From: Ga0077555 sp041397775
Lineage (GTDB): Bacteria; Pseudomonadota; Alphaproteobacteria; Rhizobiales; Hyphomicrobiaceae
Direction of reading: 5' to 3'
DNA: 64,000 bases
Assembly (NCBI GenBank): GCA_041397775.1
Contig: JAWKWB010000012.1
Coordinates: forward strand, 62,001-126,000
The position numbers and the translations under genes were made by a program. Positions 35,706 through 43,499 of this stretch are shown piece by piece (position 1 is the first letter of the stretch; each line of letters begins with the position of its first letter). The notes beneath the pieces are model-generated. The model saw nothing but the letters and a program-made list of their open reading frames with translations. It was not told the DNA's origin and ran no database searches.

Positions 35706-35908
35706 GCCGCGATCGACCGTAAGGCCCCGTTCCGTTGCCGGCCGTGCCGGCGGGATATCCGCAAAACACCCGAACGAGGGTGCTTTTGAAAAATTGTGCG
35801 CCGCGCGTACTGACCGTGGCGCAAAACTGCTTTAACATCGATGCATTCATACGAAGCGCCTCACGACATTTGGCGTCCAAGGAGTTCGATAGCGGGAGGG
35901 AAATTGCG

Positions 35909-36685
35909 ATGGCGTTCTGGTCGCGTAAAGGGCCGCCGGGTGATTCCGGCGATGGATCACCACATGAGCCGCGCGCTGCGGTATCGGGGCAAACCGCCAG
36001 CGAACCACGGGCCGCGGCGCCGCCGCGACAGCCAGCCGCCGATCCGCCGCCGGCCGCAGTACAAGCTCCCGGTCCCCAAGTTGCCGCGCCGGCAGCGACC
36101 GCTCCATCGCAACAGGCAATGCCAGCAGCGACCGCTTCATCTGCTCCCGCGCCAGAGCCCGCACCGGCTGCAACGCCCGTCAGGTCGAACCGCACGGAAG
36201 CGGAGGCGCTCGGCAAGGTGATGGCCATTCTGCTGCGCTCGCCACAGCATCGCAATTTCACGCTCGGCGACGTGGACAGTCGCATCGTGCCGGCATTGCA
36301 GCGCGGGCAGTTCGCCATCGCGGAGGCAAACCCTGCGGCCAATCCGGCCGGTGGCGGGAACACGGCGATGCCGGTCGGGCTGGTGCTCTGGGCCGAAGTC
36401 TCGCAGGCCGTCTCGGAGCGGCTGGCTGCCACGCCGGAGAAGCCGATCGTGCTGGCTGCCGACGAGTGGCGGTCCGGCGACAACGTCTGGATCGTGGAAG
36501 CCGCCGGCAGCCGCGAGGTCATCGCGGCGCTGCTGGGGCGCCTGCAGTCGGCGAACTTCAAGGGTCGCGCACTGCACATGCGCGTGCGCAATCGCGAGGG
36601 CCGGGCCGCCATCGCCACGTTCAACACGCCACCGCAGACGCCGCCCCCCGCGACAGGCACGCCTCCCAGCGACACGCTGACCTGA
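35909..36685 (+). CDS. Toxin-activating lysine acyltransferase homologue (HlyC family)
   Basis: A 258-residue protein. The C-terminal ~160 residues match the RTX toxin acyltransferase family: LGKVMAILLRSPQHRNF with catalytic His 114, PALQRGQF, and AADEWRSGDNVWIVE with Asp 185. The 71-residue His-Asp spacing is close to that of HlyC (His 23, Asp 92). HlyC enzymes transfer fatty acyl groups from acyl-ACP to lysines of a secreted toxin. The first ~95 residues are an unusual Pro/Ala/Gln-rich extension. No RTX protein or type I secretion gene is nearby, so the target is unknown. Start is the ATG at 35909. Confidence 0.75.
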   Translation: MAFWSRKGPPGDSGDGSPHEPRAAVSGQTASEPRAAAPPRQPAADPPPAAVQAPGPQVAAPAATAPSQQAMPAATASSAPAPEPAPAATPVRSNRTEAEALGKVMAILLRSPQHRNFTLGDVDSRIVPALQRGQFAIAEANPAANPAGGGNTAMPVGLVLWAEVSQAVSERLAATPEKPIVLAADEWRSGDNVWIVEAAGSREVIAALLGRLQSANFKGRALHMRVRNREGRAAIATFNTPPQTPPPATGTPPSDTLT

Positions 36686-36849
36686 TCAGCGAGCACGGTC
36701 GCGGCGCGACAGCCTCATGGCGGACCCCCTGTACCAGGAGGGGCGCCGCCTGGTGTCGCGCCTGGTTGCGCGGGCAGGTGCCTTGTCGCATGATGCGACA
36801 CAATAACGAGGCATCCGCCGCGACAAGCAGCAATCGAGGACACGCGCCG

Positions 36850-37284
36850 ATGACGACGTCTGGTACGCCACCGTTTGCATTCGACGATCTGACGGTGGGG
36901 CAAAGCGCATCCTACGAGCGCACCGTCACGGAGGGCGACATCGCTACCTTCGCCGAGGTCACGGGCGACAAGAACCCCGTGCACCTCGATGCCGACTATG
37001 CCTCCAAGACCATGTTCAAGGAGCGCATCGCGCACGGCATGCTGACGGCCGGCTACATCTCCGCCGTGTTCGGCACCCAGTTGCCGGGCCCGGGCGCCAT
37101 CTACATTTCGCAGACGCTCAACTTCAAGGCGCCGGTGCGCATCGGCGACAGCGTCACGACCACAGTGACGGTGGCCGAACTCATCCCGGCCAAGAAGCGC
37201 GCGCGGTTCACGTGCGTGAGCAGCGTCAACGGCCGCGCCGTGCTGGAAGGCGAGGCGACCCTGATGGTTCCCGGCCGGAAGTAG
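36850..37284 (+). CDS. MaoC-family (R)-specific enoyl-CoA hydratase
   Basis: A 144-residue hot-dog-fold protein with the MaoC/PhaJ catalytic signature D-x4-H (DKNPVHLDADYAS) and RIAHGMLTAGYIS. It hydrates trans-2-enoyl-CoA to the (R)-3-hydroxyacyl-CoA, feeding polyhydroxyalkanoate or fatty-acid metabolism. An upstream in-frame ATG could add about 20 residues of low complexity; I chose MTTSG at 36850. Confidence 0.88.
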   Translation: MTTSGTPPFAFDDLTVGQSASYERTVTEGDIATFAEVTGDKNPVHLDADYASKTMFKERIAHGMLTAGYISAVFGTQLPGPGAIYISQTLNFKAPVRIGDSVTTTVTVAELIPAKKRARFTCVSSVNGRAVLEGEATLMVPGRK

Positions 37285-37383
37285 AGGCTCCCTTCCAACG
37301 GCTGAATTTCCAGATATACGTGGGCCCGCGCCCGGTCCGGCGCGCCTCGTCGAAGCCTGAAACCTATAACGCGAACACGTCCC

Positions 37384-38334
37384 ATGCATGTCTTCCACGG
37401 TTTCCAGCACGTGCCCGGCGAGCTGCGCGGGGCAGCGCTGGCCATTGGTAACTTCGACGGAGTGCATCGGGGCCATCAGGCGCTGATCGCCCGCGCGAAG
37501 GACCGTGCCCAGGCGCACAGCCGGCAGGGCCGGACGCGGCTCGCCGGCGTCATCGTGTTCGAGCCGCATCCGCGCGAGCACTTCCATCCGGACCGGCCGC
37601 ACTTCCGCCTGACCTCGCTGGAACAGAAGATCGCGCTGTTCGAGCAGTACGGCCTGGACCTCGTGGTGGTGCTGCCCTTCGACGCCGCGCTGGCCGAGAT
37701 GACGGCGGAGGCCTTCATCGAGCAGGTTCTGGTCACGGGACTTGGCGTGCGCCACGTGGTGATCGGCTACGATTTCTTCTTCGGGCACGGCCGAGGCGGC
37801 AGCGCGCAACTGATGCAGAAGGCTGGCGCCGACATGGGCTTCGGCGTGAGCGTCATCGCGCCCGTGGCGGAGGGCGGCGAGGTCGTATCGTCGAGCGCCA
37901 TCCGCGCGGAGATCGCGCAGGGCGACGTGAAGGGCGCGGCGGAAATGCTCGGGCACTTCTGGACCGTCACGAGCGAGGTCGTGGGCGGTTTCAAGAAGGG
38001 CACGGGGATGGGTTACCCGACCGCCAACATGCAAATGCGCGCGGGCACGACGCTGGCGCACGGCATCTACGCGACCTTCGTGACGGTCGACGGCACACGC
38101 TACGAGGGTGCCGCCTATCACGGCACACGGCCGACGCTCGACAACGGCCCGCCGGTGCTGGAGGTCTTCCTGATCGACTTCCATGGCGATCTCTACGGCC
38201 ACAAGATCGAGATCGCGTTCGTGGACTTCATTCGCGGCGACAAGCGCTTCGACAGCCTCGAGGCGCTCATCGTGCAGATCGGCGAAGACTGCAAGCAGGC
38301 CCGCCGGATCCTCGCGAAGCTGCCGAAAGCGTGA
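37384..38334 (+). CDS. ribF: Bifunctional riboflavin kinase/FAD synthetase
   Basis: A 316-residue RibF that makes FMN and FAD from riboflavin. The N-terminal nucleotidyltransferase domain has AIGNFDGVHRGHQAL and VIGYDFFFGHGRGG; the C-terminal flavokinase domain has GYPTANM. It precedes ileS and lspA, a conserved bacterial order, here interrupted by two long hairpins. No FMN riboswitch is visible upstream. Confidence 0.95.
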   Translation: MHVFHGFQHVPGELRGAALAIGNFDGVHRGHQALIARAKDRAQAHSRQGRTRLAGVIVFEPHPREHFHPDRPHFRLTSLEQKIALFEQYGLDLVVVLPFDAALAEMTAEAFIEQVLVTGLGVRHVVIGYDFFFGHGRGGSAQLMQKAGADMGFGVSVIAPVAEGGEVVSSSAIRAEIAQGDVKGAAEMLGHFWTVTSEVVGGFKKGTGMGYPTANMQMRAGTTLAHGIYATFVTVDGTRYEGAAYHGTRPTLDNGPPVLEVFLIDFHGDLYGHKIEIAFVDFIRGDKRFDSLEALIVQIGEDCKQARRILAKLPKA

Positions 38335-38363
38335 CGGGCGGCAGCGCGCGGGGACTGCTCGGG

Positions 38364-38442
38364 CTAGTGTAGCGCATCTGACGTTTGGTACCCACTTTCA
38401 GCTGGGACCGTAACCAAACGTCAGATGCAAAAGCTACACTAG
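38364..38442. repeat. Long hairpin, type C, reversed (C2)
   Basis: Same stems as 8801-8879 (CTAGTGTAG...GCATCTGACGTTTGG and complements), but the short bulge (AAAA) is on the right arm, showing the copy is inverted. It lies about 30 bases after the ribF stop and pairs with B2 as an inverted C-B module. Confidence 0.92.
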
Positions 38443-38455
38443 AATCATATAGTTG

Positions 38456-38532
38456 CTAGTGTTCCTTCTGGCTCCGACACTTGGTCCAGAGGCCGATGCA
38501 CGGGGAACCAAGTGTCGGAGCCGGAACACTAG
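38456..38532. repeat. Long hairpin, type B, reversed (B2)
   Basis: Outer stem CTAGTGTTCC / GGAACACTAG and inner stem GGCTCCGACACTTGGT / ACCAAGTGTCGGAGCC, with TTCT extra on the left arm. It is the reverse-orientation relative of 8714-8784, 13 bases from C2. Confidence 0.92.
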
Positions 38533-38885
38533 CCGATCATGGTTGGCCCCATGCAATCCCCAACGGGACGGATCGACCACTGAACGACGTTTCGAATTAA
38601 TTTTGAACCGCGATCAATCTCCACACCCTGACGATACCGTGACCGGCCGGGCGGCTGCCGGCGGGCCCTTTCCGGCCTCGATCCGCGGCCGTTGCGAGCG
38701 GGCATCCACCTACTTCCCTGTTGAATTGGCCGGGGCGCGCTCTTAAAAGCCCAATTCATGCACCTATCGCACCAAATACGATCCGGGCGAATTCGGTAGC
38801 CGGTGCCGCCTTGGCGCCGGCTCGAAGCTCTGCACGACCCGCCGCAGCCGCGGCCTACCCACACACGAATTGCGATTTGTCCGCC
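38533..38885. other. Leader region of ileS, no gene seen
   Basis: About 350 bases between the hairpins and ileS. A short AT-rich patch (about 38587-38615) could be promoter DNA. I see no tRNA-like T-box elements, which are not expected in this group. Confidence 0.4.
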
Positions 38886-41800
38886 ATGAACGACAAGACA
38901 CCGGCCGGCCGCGACTGGGGCCAGACCCTGTTCCTGCCGAAGACCGATTTCCCCATGCGCGCCGGCCTGCCCCAGATGGAGCCCAAGCTCATCGAGCGCT
39001 GGCAGCGCATCGACCTCTATTCCAAGCTTCGCGCAGAGGCCAAGGGCCGCGCCCGGTTCACGCTGCACGACGGCCCGCCCTACGCCAACGGCAACATTCA
39101 CATCGGGCATGCGCTGAACAAGATCCTGAAGGATCTCGTCACGCGCAGCCAGCAGATGCTGGGCTTCGACTCGAACTACGTGCCGGGCTGGGACTGCCAC
39201 GGCCTCCCGATCGAATGGAAGATCGAGGAGGAGTACATGGCCAAGGGCAAGGCGAAACCGAACCTCAAGGACCCCGCGGCGATGAAGGCGTTCCGCGCGG
39301 AGTGCCGCGCCTTCGCCGAGCATTGGATGGGTGTGCAGTCGGCGGAGTTCCAGCGGCTCGGCGTGGAGGGCGACTGGAAGCATCCCTACACGACCATGAC
39401 CTATCCGGCCGAGGCGCAGATCGCGCGCGAACTGATGAAGTTCGCCGCGCCCGGCCGCGAGCTGCTCTATCGCGGCTCGAAGCCCGTGATGTGGTCGGTC
39501 GTCGAGAAAACCGCCCTGGCCGAGGCCGAGGTCGAGTACCAGGACTACCAGTCCGACATGGTCTGGGTGAAGTTTCCGATTGTTGACACGATGGGGGTCG
39601 GGACTGCTGCGGACCAAGGTGAAGCGCGCGCGAATGCGCTGATGGATGCGTCTGTCGTCATCTGGACGACGACGCCTTGGACGATCCCTGGCAATCGGGC
39701 CATCTGCTTCAATTCCAAGCTCGCGTACGGCCTCTACGAGGTGACAAGGGCGCCCGCGGACAACTGGGCGAAGGTCGGAGAAAAATACATCCTGGCCGAC
39801 AAGCTCGCCGCCGAGGTCATGAAGGCCGGCAAGGTCGAGAGCTACGAGCGACTTGCGGCCGTGTCGGCGCAAGAAGTCGCCTTCACGAAATGCGCTCACC
39901 CCCTGCGCAATGCCGGCCTGGGCGGCTACCAGTTTCCCGTCCCCCTCCTCGACGGCGACCACGTGACGGACGACGCCGGCACGGGCTTCGTGCACACGGC
40001 TCCCGGCCATGGCCGCGAGGACTTCGACATCTGGATGTCCTCGACGCGCAAGTTGCAGGGCATGGGCATCTCGCCCGAGATCCCCTACACGGTCGACGAG
40101 AACGGCGCCTTCACCAAGGACGCGCCGGGCTTCGAAGGCGAGCGCGTCATCACCGACAAGGGCGAGAAGGGCCGCGCCAACGACGCCGTCATCAAGGCGC
40201 TGGCTGGGGCCGGCATGATGGTCGCGCGCGGACGCCTCAAGCACCAGTATCCGCATTCCTGGCGCTCCAAGAAGCCGGTGATCTTCCGCAACACGCCGCA
40301 GTGGTTCATCCACATGGACAAGGCGGCGCAGTCACTCGGCGGCAAGACGCTACGCGAGGTGTCGCTGCAGTCCATCCGCGACACCGAATGGGTGCCGGCG
40401 TCGGGCGAAAACCGCATCACCGGCATGATCGAAGCCAAGCCCGACTGGGTGATCTCGCGCCAGCGCGCCTGGGGCGTGCCGATCACCGTGTTCGTGCGGA
40501 AGGGCACCAACGAGGTACTGGTGGACGACAAGGTCAACCAGCGCATCTACGACGCCATGTACGCGGAGGGGGCCGACGCCTGGTTCTCCGACACGGACGG
40601 CGCGCGCTTCCTGAAGCCCGATCACGATCCGGCCCAGTTCGAGAAGGTCAACGACGTTCTCGACGTGTGGTTCGATTCCGGCTCCACGCATACTTACGTG
40701 CTGGAAGACGCCGTGCACTTCCCGGGGCTCGCCGGGTTCAAGCGCATCGTCGACGGGGGACGCGACCGGGTCATGTACCTGGAAGGCTCCGACCAGCACC
40801 GCGGCTGGTTCCATTCCTCGCTGATCGAAAGCTCCGGCACGCGCGGGCGCGCGCCCTACGACGTGGTGCTGACGCACGGCTTCTGCCTCGACGAGAAGGG
40901 GCAGAAGATGTCGAAATCGGTCGGCAACGTGACGGCGCCGCAGGACGTCATCGCGAAGTCGGGCGCGGACATTCTGCGGCTGTGGGTCGCCTCGTCGGAC
41001 TATTCGGACGACCTGCGCATCGGCCCCGAGATCCTCAAGACGTTCTCGGACAACTACCGCAAGATCCGCAACACGCTGCGCTGGATGCTGGGAACGCTGG
41101 CGCACTATGCTCCTCTTGCGCCTTCGGATGCCCACTCTTCAGTGGCGCCTTCGGGTGCCCACATGGCACCCGGCGCAGCATCCGGCGCGGTTCAAGCGAA
41201 GGACATGCCCGAGCTGGAGCGCCTGATGCTGCACCGGCTCGCCGAGCTCGACGGCATCGTGCGCAAGGCTTACGCGGAATACGACTACAAGCGGGTGGTG
41301 GCGCAGCTCTCGCAGTTCATGAATACCGAGCTGTCGGCGTTCTACTTCGACATCCGCAAGGACGCGCTCTATTGCGAGGCGCCATCCTCGGCCAAGCGGC
41401 TTGCCGCGCTGACCTGCGTCGAGCACATCTTCCGGCACGTCACGATCTGGCTGGCGCCGATCCTGTCGTTCACGGCGGAGGAAGCGTGGCTGGCACGGTA
41501 CGGCAACGACGACACGCGGTCGGTGCACCTGGAAGTGTTCCCCACGATCCCGCAGGACTGGCGGGCGGAGGGCGAACTCGTCGACAACTGGGAGGTCTAC
41601 CGCGACGTTCGCCGCGTCGTCACGGGAGCACTCGAGATCGAGCGGGCCGCGAAGCGGATCGGCTCGAGCCTCGAGGCGGCACCCGTCATCTACGTCGCCA
41701 ATCTCGCCATGCTGAAATCGTTCGAGACCGCCTCGATCGACTTCGCGGAACTTTGCATCACGTCGGCCGCCACCCTTGCAGCAGGCGATGGTCCGGCTGA

Positions 41801-41975
41801 CGCCTTCCGCTTGCCCGACGTTGCCGGCATCGCCGTGGTGCCCAAGCCTGCCGAGGGCACCCGGTGTGCGCGCTCCTGGCGGTTCACGACCGACGTCGGA
41901 TCGGACCCCGCCTATCCCGAGCTGTCGGCGCGCGATGCGGCGGCGATGCGGGAGATCGACGGACGCAAGGCTTGA
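38886..41975 (+). CDS. ileS: Isoleucyl-tRNA synthetase with repeat-derived insertion
   Basis: A 1029-residue class I synthetase charging tRNA-Ile. The HIGH motif is at residues 72-75 (GNIHIGH) and KMSKS at 674-678; the editing domain motif WTTTPWTIPGN is present. After the catalytic core, residues about 743-770 (APLAPSDAHSSVAPSGAHMAP...) are a low-complexity insertion encoded by a hairpin repeat and absent from the family pattern, just before MPELERLMLHRL. The C-terminal zinc finger seems lost: only CARSW remains where CxxC pairs are usual. lspA follows closely. Confidence 0.96.
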   Translation: MNDKTPAGRDWGQTLFLPKTDFPMRAGLPQMEPKLIERWQRIDLYSKLRAEAKGRARFTLHDGPPYANGNIHIGHALNKILKDLVTRSQQMLGFDSNYVPGWDCHGLPIEWKIEEEYMAKGKAKPNLKDPAAMKAFRAECRAFAEHWMGVQSAEFQRLGVEGDWKHPYTTMTYPAEAQIARELMKFAAPGRELLYRGSKPVMWSVVEKTALAEAEVEYQDYQSDMVWVKFPIVDTMGVGTAADQGEARANALMDASVVIWTTTPWTIPGNRAICFNSKLAYGLYEVTRAPADNWAKVGEKYILADKLAAEVMKAGKVESYERLAAVSAQEVAFTKCAHPLRNAGLGGYQFPVPLLDGDHVTDDAGTGFVHTAPGHGREDFDIWMSSTRKLQGMGISPEIPYTVDENGAFTKDAPGFEGERVITDKGEKGRANDAVIKALAGAGMMVARGRLKHQYPHSWRSKKPVIFRNTPQWFIHMDKAAQSLGGKTLREVSLQSIRDTEWVPASGENRITGMIEAKPDWVISRQRAWGVPITVFVRKGTNEVLVDDKVNQRIYDAMYAEGADAWFSDTDGARFLKPDHDPAQFEKVNDVLDVWFDSGSTHTYVLEDAVHFPGLAGFKRIVDGGRDRVMYLEGSDQHRGWFHSSLIESSGTRGRAPYDVVLTHGFCLDEKGQKMSKSVGNVTAPQDVIAKSGADILRLWVASSDYSDDLRIGPEILKTFSDNYRKIRNTLRWMLGTLAHYAPLAPSDAHSSVAPSGAHMAPGAASGAVQAKDMPELERLMLHRLAELDGIVRKAYAEYDYKRVVAQLSQFMNTELSAFYFDIRKDALYCEAPSSAKRLAALTCVEHIFRHVTIWLAPILSFTAEEAWLARYGNDDTRSVHLEVFPTIPQDWRAEGELVDNWEVYRDVRRVVTGALEIERAAKRIGSSLEAAPVIYVANLAMLKSFETASIDFAELCITSAATLAAGDGPADAFRLPDVAGIAVVPKPAEGTRCARSWRFTTDVGSDPAYPELSARDAAAMREIDGRKA
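41119..41180. repeat. Small hairpin repeat inside ileS
   Basis: Two tandem copies of a GCGCCTTCGG(A/G)TGCCCAC motif (from 41119 and about 41145); the second forms the perfect hairpin GGGTGCC (41153-41159), loop CACAT, GGCACCC (41165-41171). The motif closely resembles the 45-bp unit at 885-1012 (GGCGCTTCGGTTGCCCAC with loop CACCA). The reading frame is kept, so a repeat element seems to have inserted into a coding gene. Confidence 0.75.
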
Positions 41976-41987
41976 GCGAGGCACCTC

Positions 41988-42494
41988 TTGAGCGAAAATG
42001 AACGCGGCAGCTGGGTCTGGGGGCCTTACTCGCGCCTGTGCGCCCTGGTCGTGATCGCGACCTTCGTGCTCGACCAGTCGCACAAGGCGTGGATGGTCGG
42101 CGTCTATCGCATCAAGGAGCGTGGGCGGGTCGAGATCCTGCCCTTCCTCGACTACGTGTTCGTGCTCAACAAGGGGATCAGCTACGGCCTGTTGACCTCC
42201 AACGGGCAGTGGCTGCTGGCAGGGTTCGCCGTGCTGACGGCGATTGCGCTGTGGGCATGGGTTGCACGCTCGGGTGGTAATGCGCTGCTGGCGGCCAGCC
42301 TGGGACTCATTATCGGCGGTGCGCTCGGCAACGCCCTCGACCGCGTCATACACGGTGGCGTCGTCGATTATGTCTCACTGCATGCCTTCGGGTTCTACTG
42401 GTACATTTTCAACATCGCAGATGTTGCGATCGTTGCGGGGGTATTGGGCCTCTTGTATGAGTCGTGGATGCCGAGTCGTAGCGGCCGGCAGTAA
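41988..42494 (+). CDS. lspA: Lipoprotein signal peptidase II
   Basis: A 168-residue four-helix membrane aspartyl protease that cleaves prolipoprotein signal peptides. The two catalytic Asp are in GNALDRVIHGGVVDYVSLH and FNIADVAI. The start is TTG at 41988, since no in-frame ATG or GTG exists before the first membrane helix. It follows ileS by 12 bases; a lipoprotein gene follows it. Confidence 0.94.
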   Translation: MSENERGSWVWGPYSRLCALVVIATFVLDQSHKAWMVGVYRIKERGRVEILPFLDYVFVLNKGISYGLLTSNGQWLLAGFAVLTAIALWAWVARSGGNALLAASLGLIIGGALGNALDRVIHGGVVDYVSLHAFGFYWYIFNIADVAIVAGVLGLLYESWMPSRSGRQ

Positions 42495-42625
42495 CGTGTG
42501 GCGTCGTGGCCGGGCGGTTTGCACCGTGATCTGGCCATGCGGGCACGGAACCGCCGCAATTTCAGGCGAGACGACAAGGCGTATGTGTCGCGTAGCACGC
42601 GCGCAGCAGGACAGGCAGGACGAGC

Positions 42626-43078
42626 ATGAACCCCAAAGCCATCCGTCGCTCATGTGTAGTGCTGACGCTGGCGATCGGCAGCAGCCTGCTTTCAGGTTGC
42701 AGCGCGGGAGAAGGCGTGGAGCTCAACGGCAAGATCTTCGATGCGCTCGGCGTTTCGGGCAACGTGCTCGGCAAGAAGGTGGAGCCGAAGACGGAAGCGC
42801 GTGCGCCGCTCGTCATCCCCCCCGACACGACCCGGCTGCCCGCCCCCGACGGCGCGCCGGTCACGACGGCCGCGCTTCCCGACCAGCAGTCGTGGCCGAA
42901 CGATCCCGACAAGGCCCGCGCGCAGCAGGCCGCCGCCAAGAAACAGGCGCAGGCCGAGTATTGCCGCGACGGCAACTGGAAGGACCGCGCCAAAGGCGAC
43001 GAGATGGCCGACAACGGCTGCAACCAGGGCTCGCTGTTCGGTGTCATGGGCAAGACGCTGTTCGGCAACAGCGATTGA
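42626..43078 (+). CDS. Small lipoprotein, possibly BamF-like (DUF3035)
   Basis: A 150-residue exported lipoprotein: signal peptide and lipobox LLSGC (Cys about residue 25), then a short domain with RAPLVIPPDTTRLPAPDG and an Ala/Gln-rich C-terminal helix. In many alphaproteobacteria a DUF3035 lipoprotein (BamF of the outer membrane assembly complex) lies between lspA and two M16 peptidases, exactly as here, and the RAPL-PPD motif fits. The rest is divergent, so I leave the symbol empty. Confidence 0.65.
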   Translation: MNPKAIRRSCVVLTLAIGSSLLSGCSAGEGVELNGKIFDALGVSGNVLGKKVEPKTEARAPLVIPPDTTRLPAPDGAPVTTAALPDQQSWPNDPDKARAQQAAAKKQAQAEYCRDGNWKDRAKGDEMADNGCNQGSLFGVMGKTLFGNSD

Positions 43079-43210
43079 TCCAGCTTCGATCCGGGGCCGC
43101 CTGCATGGCCCGGCCATGCCCTGCGAAACGACCTTACGTCGTTGTCATTTGACTTTTGCGCCGCAGCAACCGACATGTTTCGATGATCAGGGCGCAGAAA
43201 TCTGCGTCGC

Positions 43211-43279
43211 GTGTCCCGACCGCAACGTCCGTCTCATGCCTCTGCGGGTTTTGAACGGACTTTTCGGTCAAAGGGACAC
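43211..43279. repeat. Long hairpin, type A, reversed (A3)
   Basis: Outer stem GTGTCCC / GGGACAC and inner stem GACCGCAACGTCCGT / ACGGACTTTTCGGTC (a few mismatches), with AAA extra on the right arm. Its loop is close to the reverse complement of the loop of A1. It forms an inverted A-D module with D2. Confidence 0.88.
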
Positions 43280-43298
43280 TCGCAAAAACATTGGCTTC

Positions 43299-43371
43299 GT
43301 TTGGCGTGATGATTGGAAGTCCGCTCGACGCGCCAGCGGCAGACATGGAGCGGACGTCCAATCCGCCAAAC
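43299..43371. repeat. Long hairpin, type D, reversed (D2)
   Basis: Outer stem GTTTGGCG / CGCCAAAC, inner stem GATTGGAAGTCCGCTC / GAGCGGACGTCCAATC, with TGAT extra on the left arm. It is the reverse-orientation relative of 16889-16961. The spacer to A3 (19 bases) is also similar, in reverse complement, to the D1-A2 spacer. The remaining bases of 43079-43499 hold no gene. Confidence 0.88.
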
Positions 43372-43499
43372 TAGCGCACTATCCCGTGCGCGCCGACACG
43401 AGGGCTCATGAGCGCGGCTGCAAGATTGGTTGCATGGCTTACCGGCCAACTCGCCACGCCCGAACCTCCCTCAGCAATACGTAGCAGGAGCCGTTCCAG

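Noticed and set aside
37285..37383. FMN riboswitch ahead of ribF
   Set aside because: The gap is only about 100 bases and shows none of the conserved RFN box sequence.
38533..38885. T-box riboswitch ahead of ileS
   Set aside because: No T-box sequence or specifier loop is visible, and the class is not expected in proteobacteria.
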